Assembly (NCBI RefSeq): GCF_001927245.1
Contig: NZ_MJUX01000004.1
Span: 372,001-436,000, forward strand
DNA from: Acuticoccus yangtzensis
Lineage (GTDB): Bacteria; Pseudomonadota; Alphaproteobacteria; Rhizobiales; Amorphaceae
Reading direction: 5' to 3'
Length of the DNA: 64,000 bases
Both the position numbers and the translations under genes were made by a program. Every line of letters starts with the position of its first letter. Position 1 is the first letter of the stretch. The notes beneath the pieces were generated by a model. It worked only from the letters and a program-made list of their open reading frames with translations, searched no databases and had not been told where the DNA came from. Positions 1 through 8,893 of this stretch are shown here, one piece after another.

Positions 1-2063
1 TTGATCATGTGACCCTTCAGGCGGTGATCCTCGATTTCGAGATCGAGCTGGGTCATCACCAGCGCGAGGATGATCACCGACAGCGTTTCGACCATGAACT
101 GGGTGAAGGACAGGTCCGGCGCGCCGTAGAGCATGAAGATGAGCGCCACCATCACGCCCTGCACGCCGAGGGAGACGATCGCCACCAGGCGCGACTTGGC
201 GATGATGACGATCCACAGCCCGGCGATCGCCGAGGCGATGACCACGAAATATTGCGGCTCGGAGAGGTCCGAGGGAAGCGAGAGCGCCGGCAGACCGTCG
301 ATGGCGATGGGGGCCAGCAGCGCGATGGCGAGGAGCACGAAGGTGGTCGTCACATAACGCTGCATCAGCCCCGGCTGGACGAGGTGGGTTACCCGCACGC
401 AAAGGCCGATGAGCGCGCCGAGGAGCTGGTCGAACCCGCGGTCCGGCCCCCAGCCGATGGCGTCGAGCGCCGCGCCCACTCCGCCGCGCACCACCGTGTA
501 GAGCGCGAAGAGGACGAGCCCGGCCCCGACCGTCACCAGAGTGAGCACCACGGGCGGATAAAGCCCTGTGGGCCACAAATGGAGGTGAAGCTCCACGGCC
601 TCGCCGAGAACGGCGCCCGTCATCGGCCCGATCAGCGCATGAACCGTCGTCTCCAGCATGAGCGCGGAGCCGAGCGCCACGCCGCCGAGGACGATCGGCC
701 CCAGCCACAGCGACGGATAGCCCTCGTGCGGCTTCTTCGGCATCTCGCCGGGCTTCTTGAAGAACGGGAGCAGCAGCGAAAGCGCGATGCAGAACATCAG
801 CGCGTTGCCGGCGACCGCGACGATGGTGGCGACCGAAACCCCGCCGATCTGCCACACGCCGTCATACATCACCTCCTTGGCGACGAAGCCGATCATCGGC
901 GGCAGGCCGGCCATGGAGAGGCAGCCCAGCAGCGCGGCGACGAAGGTGACCGGCATCTTGCCCGCAAGGCCCCCGAGCAGGCGGATGTCGCGGGTACCGG
1001 TCTCATGGTCGATGCAGCCCGCCACCATGAAGAGGCCGCCCTTGAAGAGCGCGTGGGCAAAGAGGTAGGCGACCGCGCCCGCCACCGCATACTGCGTGCC
1101 GAGGCCCGTCAGCATGACGAGAAGGCCGAGCGAGGCTACGGTGGTGTAGGCGAGGATCTGCTTCAGGTCCGTCTGGCGGATGCCGAGGATGACGCCCGTG
1201 AGGAAGGTGGCGCCGCCGAACAGCGGCAGCACCGTGTGCCACAGGGCCGTGTCGTCCAGCGTCGGGGCGAAGCGCATCAGAACGAACACGCCCGCCTTCA
1301 CCATCGTGGCCGAGTGCAGATAGGCCGACACCGGGGTCGGCGCCTCCATGGCGTTCGGCAACCACGAATGGAACGGCACCTGCGCCGACTTGGTGAAGGC
1401 GCCGAGGCAGACAAGAATGAAAATGGCGGTGTAGGCCGGAGCCTCGCGCAAGACGTCCGGCGAGGCGAGGAGACCCGCCACCGACGTCTCGCCCGACACC
1501 ATGCGCATGAGGATCAGCCCTGCGAGCAGCGCCAGGCCGCCGCCGCCGGTGATGACGAGCGCCTGCACCGCGGCGCGGCGGGCCGGCTCGCGGGTATGGT
1601 CGAAGCCGATGAGCAGGAAGGACGTGATCGAGGTCAGCTCGTAGAAGACGAACAGCGAGATGAGGTCGTCTGCGACGACAAGCCCCAGCATCGCCCCCAT
1701 GAACAACAGCAGGAACGACAGGAACCGGCCCTGGTGATGATGCCCCTTCAAATAGCCGCCCGCATAGACCACGATGAAGGTGCCGATGCCGGTGACGAGG
1801 AGGGCGAAGGTGAGGGACAGCCCGTCGATGAGCTGTGCGTAACGGATGCCCAGTGCGGGCGCCCAGTCGACGCCGGCCCGCAAGGTCGCCCCGTGCGACA
1901 CCTCGGGAATCATGGAAGCGTAGCCCAGGAAGAGGGCCGCCGGGACGATCGCGAGGATCCATCCGGCTTTGGCGCCCAGCTTGTGGACGAGCGTTGGCGC
2001 CAGGGCGGCCGCCCCGAAGGGGGCGAGCGCGACCCACAGCATCAAGTCGGCAGGGACAGTCAA
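1..2063 (-). CDS. mrpA: Na+/H+ antiporter subunit A (MrpA/MnhA/PhaA family), N-terminal part, cut by window edge
   Basis: The reverse strand encodes at least 687 residues of a polytopic membrane protein of the NuoL/MrpA family, the large proton-conducting subunit of multisubunit cation/proton antiporters. Visible family signatures are GAFTKSAQVPFHSWLP and the following APTPVSAYLHSATMVKAG, which form the conserved core helices, and many hydrophobic segments throughout. Towards the window edge the sequence enters the C-terminal MrpA-specific domain (YGAPDLSFTQFMVETLSVI). I chose the TTG at 2063 because GGAG lies 8 bases upstream; an ATG at 2042 has no ribosome site. The rest of the protein and the partner subunits should lie to the left. 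It is divergent from msrB with about 120 bp between them. Role: pH, sodium or potassium homeostasis at the inner membrane. Confidence 0.93.
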   Translation of the reverse strand, partial: MTVPADLMLWVALAPFGAAALAPTLVHKLGAKAGWILAIVPAALFLGYASMIPEVSHGATLRAGVDWAPALGIRYAQLIDGLSLTFALLVTGIGTFIVVYAGGYLKGHHHQGRFLSFLLLFMGAMLGLVVADDLISLFVFYELTSITSFLLIGFDHTREPARRAAVQALVITGGGGLALLAGLILMRMVSGETSVAGLLASPDVLREAPAYTAIFILVCLGAFTKSAQVPFHSWLPNAMEAPTPVSAYLHSATMVKAGVFVLMRFAPTLDDTALWHTVLPLFGGATFLTGVILGIRQTDLKQILAYTTVASLGLLVMLTGLGTQYAVAGAVAYLFAHALFKGGLFMVAGCIDHETGTRDIRLLGGLAGKMPVTFVAALLGCLSMAGLPPMIGFVAKEVMYDGVWQIGGVSVATIVAVAGNALMFCIALSLLLPFFKKPGEMPKKPHEGYPSLWLGPIVLGGVALGSALMLETTVHALIGPMTGAVLGEAVELHLHLWPTGLYPPVVLTLVTVGAGLVLFALYTVVRGGVGAALDAIGWGPDRGFDQLLGALIGLCVRVTHLVQPGLMQRYVTTTFVLLAIALLAPIAIDGLPALSLPSDLSEPQYFVVIASAIAGLWIVIIAKSRLVAIVSLGVQGVMVALIFMLYGAPDLSFTQFMVETLSVIILALVMTQLDLEIEDHRLKGHMI

Positions 2064-2182
2064 AGAGCGGGCTCCGTCGGTCGGCAGACGATGAGGGCGC
2101 CAAAGATCATACGCGACGCTTCGGCACTACAAGTTCACTATCGAGCGGCGCATATGCATGACGAACGTGATGGAGCACAAGT

Positions 2183-2599
2183 ATGTCCACGGCAGACGAC
2201 GAAACGAAAGTCCAAAAATCCGATGCAGAATGGCGCAGCGCCCTGACGCCTGAGCAATACCGCGTCACACGGCGGCACGGGACCGAAAGGGCCTTCACGA
2301 GTCCGCTCAACAACGAAAAGCGGACCGGAACCTATACGTGTGTGTGCTGTGGCGCGCCGCTCTTCCGATCGGAAACGAAATTCGATTCCGGCACCGGTTG
2401 GCCCAGCTTCTTCGCCCCGATCACCGAAGACGCGGTGGAGGACCACGCGGACCGCTCGCTTTTCATGCGGCGGACCGAGAACCGTTGTGCCAAATGCGAT
2501 GCGCACCTCGGCCACGTCTTTCCCGATGGGCCTCGACCGACGGGACTGCGATATTGCATGAACGGGGCTGCCCTGACCTTCCAACCCGACGACGAGTAG
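2183..2599 (+). CDS. msrB: Peptide-methionine (R)-S-oxide reductase MsrB
   Basis: The 138-residue protein is a complete single-domain MsrB, which reduces methionine-R-sulfoxide in oxidised proteins. Structural zinc is expected at Cys53/Cys56 and Cys102/Cys105 (CVCC and CAKC motifs). The catalytic cysteine is Cys125 in RYCMNG. The substrate-pocket signature SGTGWPSF is at 69-76 and the HLGHVF segment at 108-113. There is no signal peptide, so the enzyme is cytoplasmic. The peptidase gene starts on the next base after the stop codon, so the two are probably cotranscribed. Confidence 0.95.
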   Translation: MSTADDETKVQKSDAEWRSALTPEQYRVTRRHGTERAFTSPLNNEKRTGTYTCVCCGAPLFRSETKFDSGTGWPSFFAPITEDAVEDHADRSLFMRRTENRCAKCDAHLGHVFPDGPRPTGLRYCMNGAALTFQPDDE

Positions 2600-4723
2600 A
2601 TGCTGAACAAGCGCGCAAGCCAGCCGCCGGTCGCGGACCGGCGCCCCGTCACCGTCACCCATCACGGCGTGACGCTCGAAGACCCCTATCATTGGCTGCG
2701 CGCGGAGAACTGGCGCGAGGTGATGGCGGACCCGTCCGTCCTCGCCGCCGATATCCACGATTATCTCAGCGCCGAGAACGCTTATACCGAGGCGGTACTC
2801 GCCCCGGTTGAGGCGCTGAAGGAAACGCTGGTGGCCGAACTGCGCGGCCGCATCGCCGAGGACGACTGGTCGGTCCCGACGCCGGACGGCAACTACGCCT
2901 ACGGCATGACCTACGCGGAGGGCGACGAACAGCCGCGCCTCATCCGCATGTACCGCCACCTCGGCGACGCGGCGGCACCGGACGCCCCGCCCAGCGACTA
3001 CGAGATCCTGCTGGACGCCAACAAGGAGGCGGCCGGGGCCGGCTACTTCAAACTCGGCTCGGCGGCCCACTCCCCGGCCCAGACGCACCTCGCCTGGACC
3101 TCGGACCGCTCCGGCGGCGAGCTCTTCACCCTCGCCTGGCGCGATCTTTCCACCGGCGCCGACACGATCCTGCACGAGAGGGTGACGCCGTCGGTCACCG
3201 TCGCCGGGGACAACCGGACCGTCCTCGCGATCGAGGTGGATGACAACCACCGCCCCGGCAAGGTGCTGGCGCTGGAGCCGGGGGCAGAGCCGAGGACGCT
3301 CTACGAGGAGGCCGATTCGGGCTTCTTCGTCTCGGTCGGGCGGACACTGTCGGGCCGCTTCATCGTGATCGACAGCCACGACCATCAGACGTCGGAGGTG
3401 CGGCTGGTCGATGCGCACGACCCCTCATCGGAGCCGGTGCTGGTGGCGCCGCGTCTCGAGGAGGAAGAATACGACATCGCCCACATCGACGAGCAGCTTT
3501 TCATCCGCACCAACCGCGATGCGCGTGATTTCCGCATCGTGCGCGCGCCGGTGGACGCGCCGGGACGGGAGAACTGGGAGGACATCGTCCCGCACCGTCC
3601 GGGCGTCCTCATCGTCGATATGATCGTCTTCCAGGACTATCTCGTCTGGCTGGAGCGGGAGAACGCGCTGCCGCGCATCGTCATCCGCCGCCTCGCCGAC
3701 GGTGACGAGCACCAGATCGCCTTCGACGAGGAGGCCTATTCGCTCGGCATCTCGGAAGGCTACGAGTTCCAGACGGACCGGCTGCGCTTCACCTATTCGT
3801 CGATGACCACGCCGACCGAGGTGTGGGACTACGACATGGCGACGCGCGAGAGGCGTCTGCGCAAGCGCCAGGTCATCCCGTCCGGCCACGATGCGGGGCA
3901 GTACGTCACGCGCCGCCTGATGGCGCCCGCGCCGGACGGTGCCCTGGTGCCGGTCAGCCTCTACCACCGCGCCGACACGCCGATCGACGGCACCGCGCCG
4001 TGCCTCCTCTACGGCTACGGCTCCTACGGCATCACGATCCCGGCGTCCTTCTCGGCCAACTCGCTCTCCCTGGTGGACCGGGGCTTTGTCTACGCCATCG
4101 CCCATGTGCGCGGCGGCATGGACAAGGGGTTCGACTGGTACGACCAGGGCCGGCGCGCGCACAAGGAGAACACCTTCTCCGATTTCATGGCCGCGGCGGA
4201 CCATCTGATCGCCGAGGGCTACACCGCGAAGGGCCGGATCGCCGCGCAGGGCGGCTCGGCGGGCGGCATGCTGATGGGCGTCATCGCCAACCGCGCGCCG
4301 GACCGCTTCGGGGCGATCGTCGCCGAAGTCCCGTTCGTGGACGTGCTGACGACGATGCTGGACGACACGCTTCCCCTCACCCCGCCGGAGTGGCCGGAAT
4401 GGGGCGATCCGATCCGCGACCCGTCCGCCTTCCTGCGGATGAAGGGCTACTCCCCGGTCGACAACGTGACCGCGCAGGCCTACCCGGCGATCTTCGCGCT
4501 GGCGGGTGTGTCTGACCCGCGGGTGACCTATTGGGAGCCGGCCAAGTGGGTGGCGCGCCTCAGGGCGAGCGCCACCAACGACCCGCTCATTCTGCTCAAG
4601 ACCAACATGGAAGCCGGGCATGGCGGCGCATCGGGCCGGTTCAAGCGGCTCGGCGAGGTGGCGCTGGTGCAGGCTTTCGTCTTGTCCGTGCTCGGCAAGG
4701 CCGGCGAAAAGGAGACGACATGA
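2600..4723 (+). CDS. ptrB: S9 family serine peptidase, oligopeptidase B (protease II)-like
   Basis: This 707-residue protein has the prolyl-oligopeptidase layout: an N-terminal beta-propeller region (roughly residues 70-400) and a C-terminal alpha/beta hydrolase domain. The catalytic triad can be read as Ser553 (GGSAGG), Asp639 (GVSDPRV) and His674 (EAGHGG). The spacings of 86 and 35 residues are those usual for oligopeptidase B, which cleaves short peptides after Arg or Lys. The length also fits that family. No signal peptide is visible, so a cytoplasmic or peripheral location is expected. The gene directly follows msrB, and its stop codon overlaps the start of the next gene (ATGA), suggesting one transcript. 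Confidence 0.92.
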   Translation: MLNKRASQPPVADRRPVTVTHHGVTLEDPYHWLRAENWREVMADPSVLAADIHDYLSAENAYTEAVLAPVEALKETLVAELRGRIAEDDWSVPTPDGNYAYGMTYAEGDEQPRLIRMYRHLGDAAAPDAPPSDYEILLDANKEAAGAGYFKLGSAAHSPAQTHLAWTSDRSGGELFTLAWRDLSTGADTILHERVTPSVTVAGDNRTVLAIEVDDNHRPGKVLALEPGAEPRTLYEEADSGFFVSVGRTLSGRFIVIDSHDHQTSEVRLVDAHDPSSEPVLVAPRLEEEEYDIAHIDEQLFIRTNRDARDFRIVRAPVDAPGRENWEDIVPHRPGVLIVDMIVFQDYLVWLERENALPRIVIRRLADGDEHQIAFDEEAYSLGISEGYEFQTDRLRFTYSSMTTPTEVWDYDMATRERRLRKRQVIPSGHDAGQYVTRRLMAPAPDGALVPVSLYHRADTPIDGTAPCLLYGYGSYGITIPASFSANSLSLVDRGFVYAIAHVRGGMDKGFDWYDQGRRAHKENTFSDFMAAADHLIAEGYTAKGRIAAQGGSAGGMLMGVIANRAPDRFGAIVAEVPFVDVLTTMLDDTLPLTPPEWPEWGDPIRDPSAFLRMKGYSPVDNVTAQAYPAIFALAGVSDPRVTYWEPAKWVARLRASATNDPLILLKTNMEAGHGGASGRFKRLGEVALVQAFVLSVLGKAGEKETT

Positions 4724-5040
4724 CACGCATCGCCCCTCGTCTTCTGGCGATTTGTGCGGCGACCGCTCTGTCGCTGGCGGCGGCCGGTCCGGTGTCGGCG
4801 GGCCGGATCGACGCCGACAATCCGTGGACCTACACCGCGGCTGAGCGCACGCCCGACTGCCGGACGCATCCGAATGCGCCGATCGTCGGCCGCATATCGG
4901 GCGAATCAGCGGGCATGGCGACGACGGGCCTGTCCTATGTCGGCTGCTTCGACACGCTGGAGGCCTGCACCGCGTGGCGTCTCTGGATCGTCGGCAACAT
5001 GGGCCGCATCATCCTGAACCAGTGCGAGCAGCGCCGCTGA
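4720..5040 (+). CDS. Small secreted protein with four cysteines, function unknown
   Basis: The ATG at 4720 overlaps the peptidase stop codon (ATGA) and is preceded by AAAAGGAG, so translation is probably coupled. The 106-residue product has a clear Sec signal peptide: an Arg-containing start, the hydrophobic core LLAICAATALSLAAA, and a likely cut after GPVSA near residue 27. The mature part of about 79 residues contains exactly four cysteines (in TPDCRT, VGCFD, EACTA and NQCEQ), suggesting two periplasmic disulfides. I do not recognise the family. A longer upstream in-frame reading would run through the peptidase gene and is not credible. Confidence 0.8.
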   Translation: MTRIAPRLLAICAATALSLAAAGPVSAGRIDADNPWTYTAAERTPDCRTHPNAPIVGRISGESAGMATTGLSYVGCFDTLEACTAWRLWIVGNMGRIILNQCEQRR

Positions 5041-5111
5041 GGGCAGCGCGGTCGGCGCCAAAGACCCACACGATGCCAGAGCATCTCAGCGCTTGAAGAC
5101 GTGGGGCGGGG

Positions 5112-5186
5112 TCAAGCACCCACGCGGACCCACGCGCAGGCCGGCCTCTTGGGGGCCGGTCGAGCATGGGGAGCATGGGTGCTTGA
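5112..5186. repeat. Long inverted repeat enclosing an inner hairpin
   Basis: TCAAGCACCCA at 5112-5122 is perfectly complementary to TGGGTGCTTGA at 5176-5186. An inner hairpin lies between them, CCGGCC (5141-5146) with GGCCGG (5154-5159). It is the left part of a 477-bp gap (5041-5517) with no credible gene. A shorter hairpin, CGGGCT/AGCCCG, follows at 5231-5247. Confidence 0.75.
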
Positions 5187-5271
5187 TGCCGTCACACCAC
5201 TTCGGAAGGCTCGCTACAGGGTGTCAGGCTCGGGCTTCTTCAGCCCGAACTGACCCCTGCCCGGTGGCGAA

Positions 5272-5334
5272 CCCAACTGCGCTGTTGCGCAGTTGGGCAT
5301 CATGGATGCTGAAGTCGGCAACAGCCGACTTCAG
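5272..5334. repeat. Pair of perfect 11-bp hairpins with mutually complementary loops
   Basis: The first hairpin is CCCAACTGCGC (5272-5282), loop TGTT, then GCGCAGTTGGG (5287-5297). The second is CTGAAGTCGGC (5309-5319), loop AACA, then GCCGACTTCAG (5324-5334). The 8-mers across the two loops, GCTGTTGC (5281-5288) and GCAACAGC (5318-5325), are complementary to each other. The 11-base linker CATCATGGATG is itself a small inverted repeat. The arrangement could be a structured RNA, a REP-like element or a terminator cluster. Confidence 0.8.
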
Positions 5335-5350
5335 GGGGAGCGCGAGGGGG

Positions 5351-5423
5351 GAACGCCCTCGCGGGGCGCTGCCGCGGGAACGGCGCCGCCTGTGCGCCGG
5401 TGGAACGCCCTCGCGGGGCGCTG
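5351..5423. repeat. Two direct copies of a 21-bp sequence
   Basis: GAACGCCCTCGCGGGGCGCT followed by G occurs at 5351-5371 and again at 5403-5423, 52 bp apart. The first copy is also part of a hairpin, GCGAGGG (5342-5348) pairing with CCCTCGC (5356-5362). Only two copies exist, so it is not a CRISPR array. Confidence 0.65.
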
Positions 5424-5489
5424 GCGCGGGAAGGCGGCCGCCGATGCGCACGCAGGGTTCCGCCGGCCACCCAGACGCCAAAACGAAAC

Positions 5490-5510
5490 GGCCGGGCGCG
5501 AGGCCCGGCC
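5490..5510 (-). terminator. Rho-independent terminator of sodB
   Basis: An 8-bp GC stem (GGCCGGGC at 5490-5497, GCCCGGCC at 5503-5510) lies just past the sodB stop codon. On the minus strand it is followed by a T-rich tract (GTTTCGTTTTGG). Confidence 0.8.
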
Positions 5511-5517
5511 GAAGGTC

Positions 5518-6114
5518 TTACGCCTTGCCCATCAGCTCGGCGACATATTCCCAGTTCACCAGGTTGTCGAACCAGGCTTCCAGGTACTTCGGGCGGGCGT
5601 TGCGGTAGTCGATGTAGTAGGAGTGCTCCCACACGTCGACGCCGAGGATCGGCGTGGCGCCGGACACCAGCGGGTTCTCGCCGTTCGGGGTCTTCATGAT
5701 CTCGAGCTTGCCGTCCTTCACGGCGATCCAGGCCCAGCCGGACCCGAATTGACCGGCACCGGCGGCGAGGAAGTCGGCGCGGGCCTTGTCGTAGCCGCCC
5801 AGATCGCTGTCGATCTTGGCCGCGACCTCGCCGGGCATGGTGCCCTTGCCGCCGTTCGGAGTCATCCACTTCCAGAAGTGGATGTGGTTGTAGTGCTGAC
5901 CGGCATTGTTGAAGAGGCCGGCGTTGGTGCCGAAGCTCTTCTTCACGATATCTTCCAGCGACTCGTTCTCAAGGCCCGAGCCTTCCAGAAGCTTGGAGCC
6001 GTTGGTGACGTACGCCTGGTGGTGCTTGTCGTGATGAAACTCGAGCGTCTCGGCGGACATGTAGGGCGCCAGGGCGTCGTACGCATACGGCAGTTCGGGG
6101 AGTTCGAAAGCCAC
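5518..6114 (-). CDS. sodB: Superoxide dismutase, Fe/Mn family
   Basis: The 198-residue protein is a full-length Fe/Mn superoxide dismutase. Metal ligands can be placed at His27 (FHHDKHH), His77 (QHYNHIHFW), Asp160 and His164 (DVWEHSYYIDY). I chose the GTG at 6114, which gives the usual N-terminus (FELPELPYAYDALAPYM) and has GGAGAA 8 bases upstream; an ATG at 6132 would add six residues. The active-site neighbourhood (NNAGQHYNH, GSGWAWIAV) is closest to the iron type, but metal choice cannot be settled by reading. The gene is monocistronic: a terminator follows, and a promoter region of about 140 bp precedes it. It detoxifies superoxide in the cytoplasm. Confidence 0.95.
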   Translation of the reverse strand: MAFELPELPYAYDALAPYMSAETLEFHHDKHHQAYVTNGSKLLEGSGLENESLEDIVKKSFGTNAGLFNNAGQHYNHIHFWKWMTPNGGKGTMPGEVAAKIDSDLGGYDKARADFLAAGAGQFGSGWAWIAVKDGKLEIMKTPNGENPLVSGATPILGVDVWEHSYYIDYRNARPKYLEAWFDNLVNWEYVAELMGKA

Positions 6115-6255
6115 GTTATATTCTCCAGTCATCGCGCCGCGCATAAGCGCGGCATTTCGATCCCCCTGCAAGTAGCACGTCCCAGGAGCGCTTCAACGGT
6201 CGGGCGCCCTGCACCCACGGGAACGCGCAATAAATCGCAAGGGATGAGGGCCATC

Positions 6256-7110
6256 TCAGGCGTGGGCATAATCCCAATAAAGCTGCCGCGCCTTGTGGAA
6301 GACCGGTCCGGGCTGCATCTCGCGCGTTTCGATCCGCGTCACCGGCAGCACCTTGCCCATGTTGCCGGTGGAAAAGATCTCGTCGGCGTCCATGAAGTCG
6401 GCGACGGAGAGCGTCGTCGCCTCGACGCGGTAGCCGGCCGCCTCGAGAAGCGCCATGGTGCGGGTGCGGGTGATGCCGGCGAGGAAGGTGCGGTTCTCAC
6501 GCGGGGTGACCACCATCCCGTCCTTCACCATGAAGATGTTGGAGCTGCCGAGCTCGGCGACGTTGCCCAGCATGTCGAGCACCAGGGCGTTGTCGAACCC
6601 CTTTTCCTTGGCGCGCAGGATGGCGCGGGCGTTGTTCGGATAGAGGCAGCCCGCCTTCGCATTGGTCGGCATGGTCTCGATCGTCGGCCGGCGGAAGGGC
6701 GACACGGTGATGGCGTAGCTCTTCACCTCCGGCATCGCCGTCTCGTAGAGGCACAAAAGGAAGCGCGTGGAATCGGCGTTGGGCGCCACGGCGGAGGCCC
6801 CGCCCTCTTCGGCCCAATACATCGGCCGGATGTACAGCGGCGTGCCGGACGGGAACTTGGCGACGCCCTCGGCGGTCAGCTCCATCATCTCGCCGACGCT
6901 CATGGTCGGCTTCAGGTTCATCGCGAGGGCGGAGGCGTTGACGCGCTCCAGATGCAGATCGAGGTCGGGTGTCACCCCCTCGAAGGCGCGCGCCCCGTCG
7001 AATACCGACGAGCCGAGCCAGAATGCATGCGACCGCGGCCCCAGCAAAGGCGGATTGCCCGCGTGCCAAGCGCCGTCGATCCACGTCCAAGTTTGCGACC
7101 ATTCAGCCAT
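6256..7110 (-). CDS. ilvE: Branched-chain amino acid aminotransferase (class IV PLP enzyme)
   Basis: This 284-residue protein is a fold-type IV aminotransferase. The PLP lysine is expected at Lys152 in PTNAKAGCLYPNN, and the phosphate-binding end has LGSSNIFMVKDG and the later TFLAGITRTR segment. The start at 7110 is supported by GGAGG 8 bases upstream; an upstream in-frame ATG at 7128 has no such site. The expected reaction is transamination of Leu, Ile and Val with 2-oxoglutarate. At 284 residues it belongs to the shorter branched-chain aminotransferase group common in alphaproteobacteria. D-amino-acid transaminase or aminodeoxychorismate lyase activity is less likely but shares the fold. 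The next gene is divergent, with about 190 bp between. Confidence 0.88.
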   Translation of the reverse strand: MAEWSQTWTWIDGAWHAGNPPLLGPRSHAFWLGSSVFDGARAFEGVTPDLDLHLERVNASALAMNLKPTMSVGEMMELTAEGVAKFPSGTPLYIRPMYWAEEGGASAVAPNADSTRFLLCLYETAMPEVKSYAITVSPFRRPTIETMPTNAKAGCLYPNNARAILRAKEKGFDNALVLDMLGNVAELGSSNIFMVKDGMVVTPRENRTFLAGITRTRTMALLEAAGYRVEATTLSVADFMDADEIFSTGNMGKVLPVTRIETREMQPGPVFHKARQLYWDYAHA

Positions 7111-7303
7111 GAGAGCCCTCCAACGCATGAAGGTTTAAGGGCTGGTTCGCCTGATGAAAAGCACGCCATGTGTGCGGCTGGGCGCAAAAGGGTGCAACGG
7201 CGGCGTCTCCATCCTGCTTTGCGTCGATCGGCTCGACGTGAGGCCCCGCTCCGCGCTGGCCGCGGCGGTGCCGATCGGCTAGCCATGAGCGAGGAGGACC
7301 GTC

Positions 7304-7960
7304 ATGCATTCCGTCTACGTCTTCGACGCCTACGGCACCCTGTTCGACGTTCACGCCGCCGTGCGGCGCCATGCGGCGGAGGTGGGTCCTGATGCCGATG
7401 CGCTGTCGGCCGTGTGGCGCACCAAGCAGCTCGAATATTCCTGGGTGCGCAGCCTCGCCGGGCGCTATCGCGATTTCTGGTCGCTGACGGAGGATGCACT
7501 GGATACGGCGCTGAAAACCGTCCCCTCCGCCCCGTCATCCATGCGCGAGACGCTGCTTGACGCCTACCGCGAGCTCGACGCCTACCCGGAGGTGATCGAC
7601 GTCCTGACGCAGCTGCGCGAGGCCGGCGCGCAGACCGCGATCCTCTCCAACGGCAGCCAGGCGATGCTGGAGCTCGCCGTGAAGGCGGCGCGCATCGGCG
7701 GGCTGCTCGACGATATCCTCTCGGTGGATACGCTGGGAGCCTACAAGCCCCTTCCCGCGGTCTACGAGCTGGTGACGAACCGCTTCCGCGTCTATCCCGA
7801 AGCGGTGTCGTTCCAGTCGTCCAACCGCTGGGACATCGCCGGGGCGACGGCCTTCGGCTTCCGCACCGTGTGGATCAACCGCGGCGGCGCGCCCGACGAA
7901 TATCGGGACATGGCCCCCGCGGTGACTCTCTCGTCGTTGACGGGCCTTGCCGGCGTCTGA
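7304..7960 (+). CDS. (S)-2-haloacid dehalogenase, HAD superfamily type II
   Basis: The 218-residue protein has the haloacid dehalogenase type II pattern. The nucleophile is Asp8 in VFDAYGTLFD, motif II is the serine in ILSNGS (about 116), the conserved lysine is in YKPLP (about 151), and the type-specific tail is SSNRWDIAGATAFGF. The enzyme hydrolyses L-2-haloacids to hydroxyacids, although many genomic members have other or unknown substrates. A strong ribosome site (GAGGAGG) precedes the ATG. The gene converges on the HdeD-like gene with only 6 bp between stop codons. Confidence 0.88.
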   Translation: MHSVYVFDAYGTLFDVHAAVRRHAAEVGPDADALSAVWRTKQLEYSWVRSLAGRYRDFWSLTEDALDTALKTVPSAPSSMRETLLDAYRELDAYPEVIDVLTQLREAGAQTAILSNGSQAMLELAVKAARIGGLLDDILSVDTLGAYKPLPAVYELVTNRFRVYPEAVSFQSSNRWDIAGATAFGFRTVWINRGGAPDEYRDMAPAVTLSSLTGLAGV

Positions 7961-7966
7961 GCGGTA

Positions 7967-8617
7967 TCAGGCGGCGCTGCCGGCGCCCGGCCCGCCCATC
8001 GAGCCGAACTTGCGCGCAGCGAGCGCCAGACCGGCCAGCGCCGCACCCTGCGCGATGAACTCGATGGCGATGAAGAGGCCGATGATCCAGCCCCACTGCT
8101 GGAACCACGTGGCGGCGGCCTCCGGCGTCGCGATCTGCTCGGCGCTCGGAAAATCGACGATGCCGAAAATGAGGATGCCGAGCACGACAGACACCGCCCC
8201 GGTCAGGCCGAGCCACAGGACCGCCGCGCCGCCGCCGCGGATCTGAAAGGCCATCAAGACGCGCAGCACGCCGGTAACGATGAATGTGGCGCCGATCATC
8301 AGCGTCAGCCACCAGGCCGACTGCACCGGCATGACGATGAGGACCACGCCGGCGACGAGGTAGAGAAGGCCGAGCAGCAGGTGGGCGCCGAAGCTCTTCC
8401 AGCCCTTGTACTTGAAGGCATCGAAGACCTGGGCGACGCCGCCGATGAGGGCCAGCACGCCGAACCAGACCACGCCGACGATCGTCAACGCATAGGTCAT
8501 GCCGAGGCCGATGATGCCGAGCACCGCCATCAGAAGGCCGAGCCCCAGCATCCATTTCCAGTTCAGGGTCAGGTCGCCGTAGAGCGGGTCGCGGTAGGAT
8601 GCTGTGGGGACGGTCAT
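7967..8617 (-). CDS. HdeD family membrane protein (DUF308)
   Basis: The 216-residue product is a small polytopic membrane protein with about six hydrophobic helices, typical of the HdeD/DUF308 family. Representative segments are MLGLGLLMAVLGIIGLG, LVAGVVLIVMP and VLWLGLTGAVSVVLGILIFG. HdeD proteins are linked to acid resistance in enterobacteria, but elsewhere the role is not established. The start at 8617 is followed by a short hydrophilic leader of about 20 residues. The 276 bp upstream, shared with the divergent gene at 8894, shows no recognisable element beyond promoter space. Confidence 0.85.
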   Translation of the reverse strand: MTVPTASYRDPLYGDLTLNWKWMLGLGLLMAVLGIIGLGMTYALTIVGVVWFGVLALIGGVAQVFDAFKYKGWKSFGAHLLLGLLYLVAGVVLIVMPVQSAWWLTLMIGATFIVTGVLRVLMAFQIRGGGAAVLWLGLTGAVSVVLGILIFGIVDFPSAEQIATPEAAATWFQQWGWIIGLFIAIEFIAQGAALAGLALAARKFGSMGGPGAGSAA

Positions 8618-8893
8618 GTCGGTTCCGATCCAATAAGGAAAGCTTTTAGGAAGTCATGGGTCTTTCAGACCGTTCCCGCCATGTCAAAAGTTCGCTGTGG
8701 CACCAAAATTCGCGTGAGCGTCGCGGCAGATCCATCCGCGTGCCGGCGTTCCGCGGCTCACGGGGGCGCGGCTCACGAGGGGCGGCGGCCGGATGCGACG
8801 GGCGCGTTGGCCTCGCGGGCCGTGCGGGTGTAGCAAGCACGGCGACGGGCTGTACCGCGCCGCCCCCTCACGCGGTGCCATCGGACGATTGAC

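Noticed and set aside
9-2246. Plus-strand open frame of 745 codons
   Set aside because: It is antisense to the MrpA gene, rich in Arg, His, Asp and Glu without any family motif; the reverse strand gives a well-conserved membrane protein.
5351-5423. Possible CRISPR with 21-bp repeats
   Set aside because: Only two copies occur, with hairpin-forming flanks and no further units.
5293-7392. Plus-strand open frame of 699 codons across the sodB and aminotransferase genes
   Set aside because: Both genes on the minus strand show conserved active-site residues; this frame has none and begins within a hairpin cluster.
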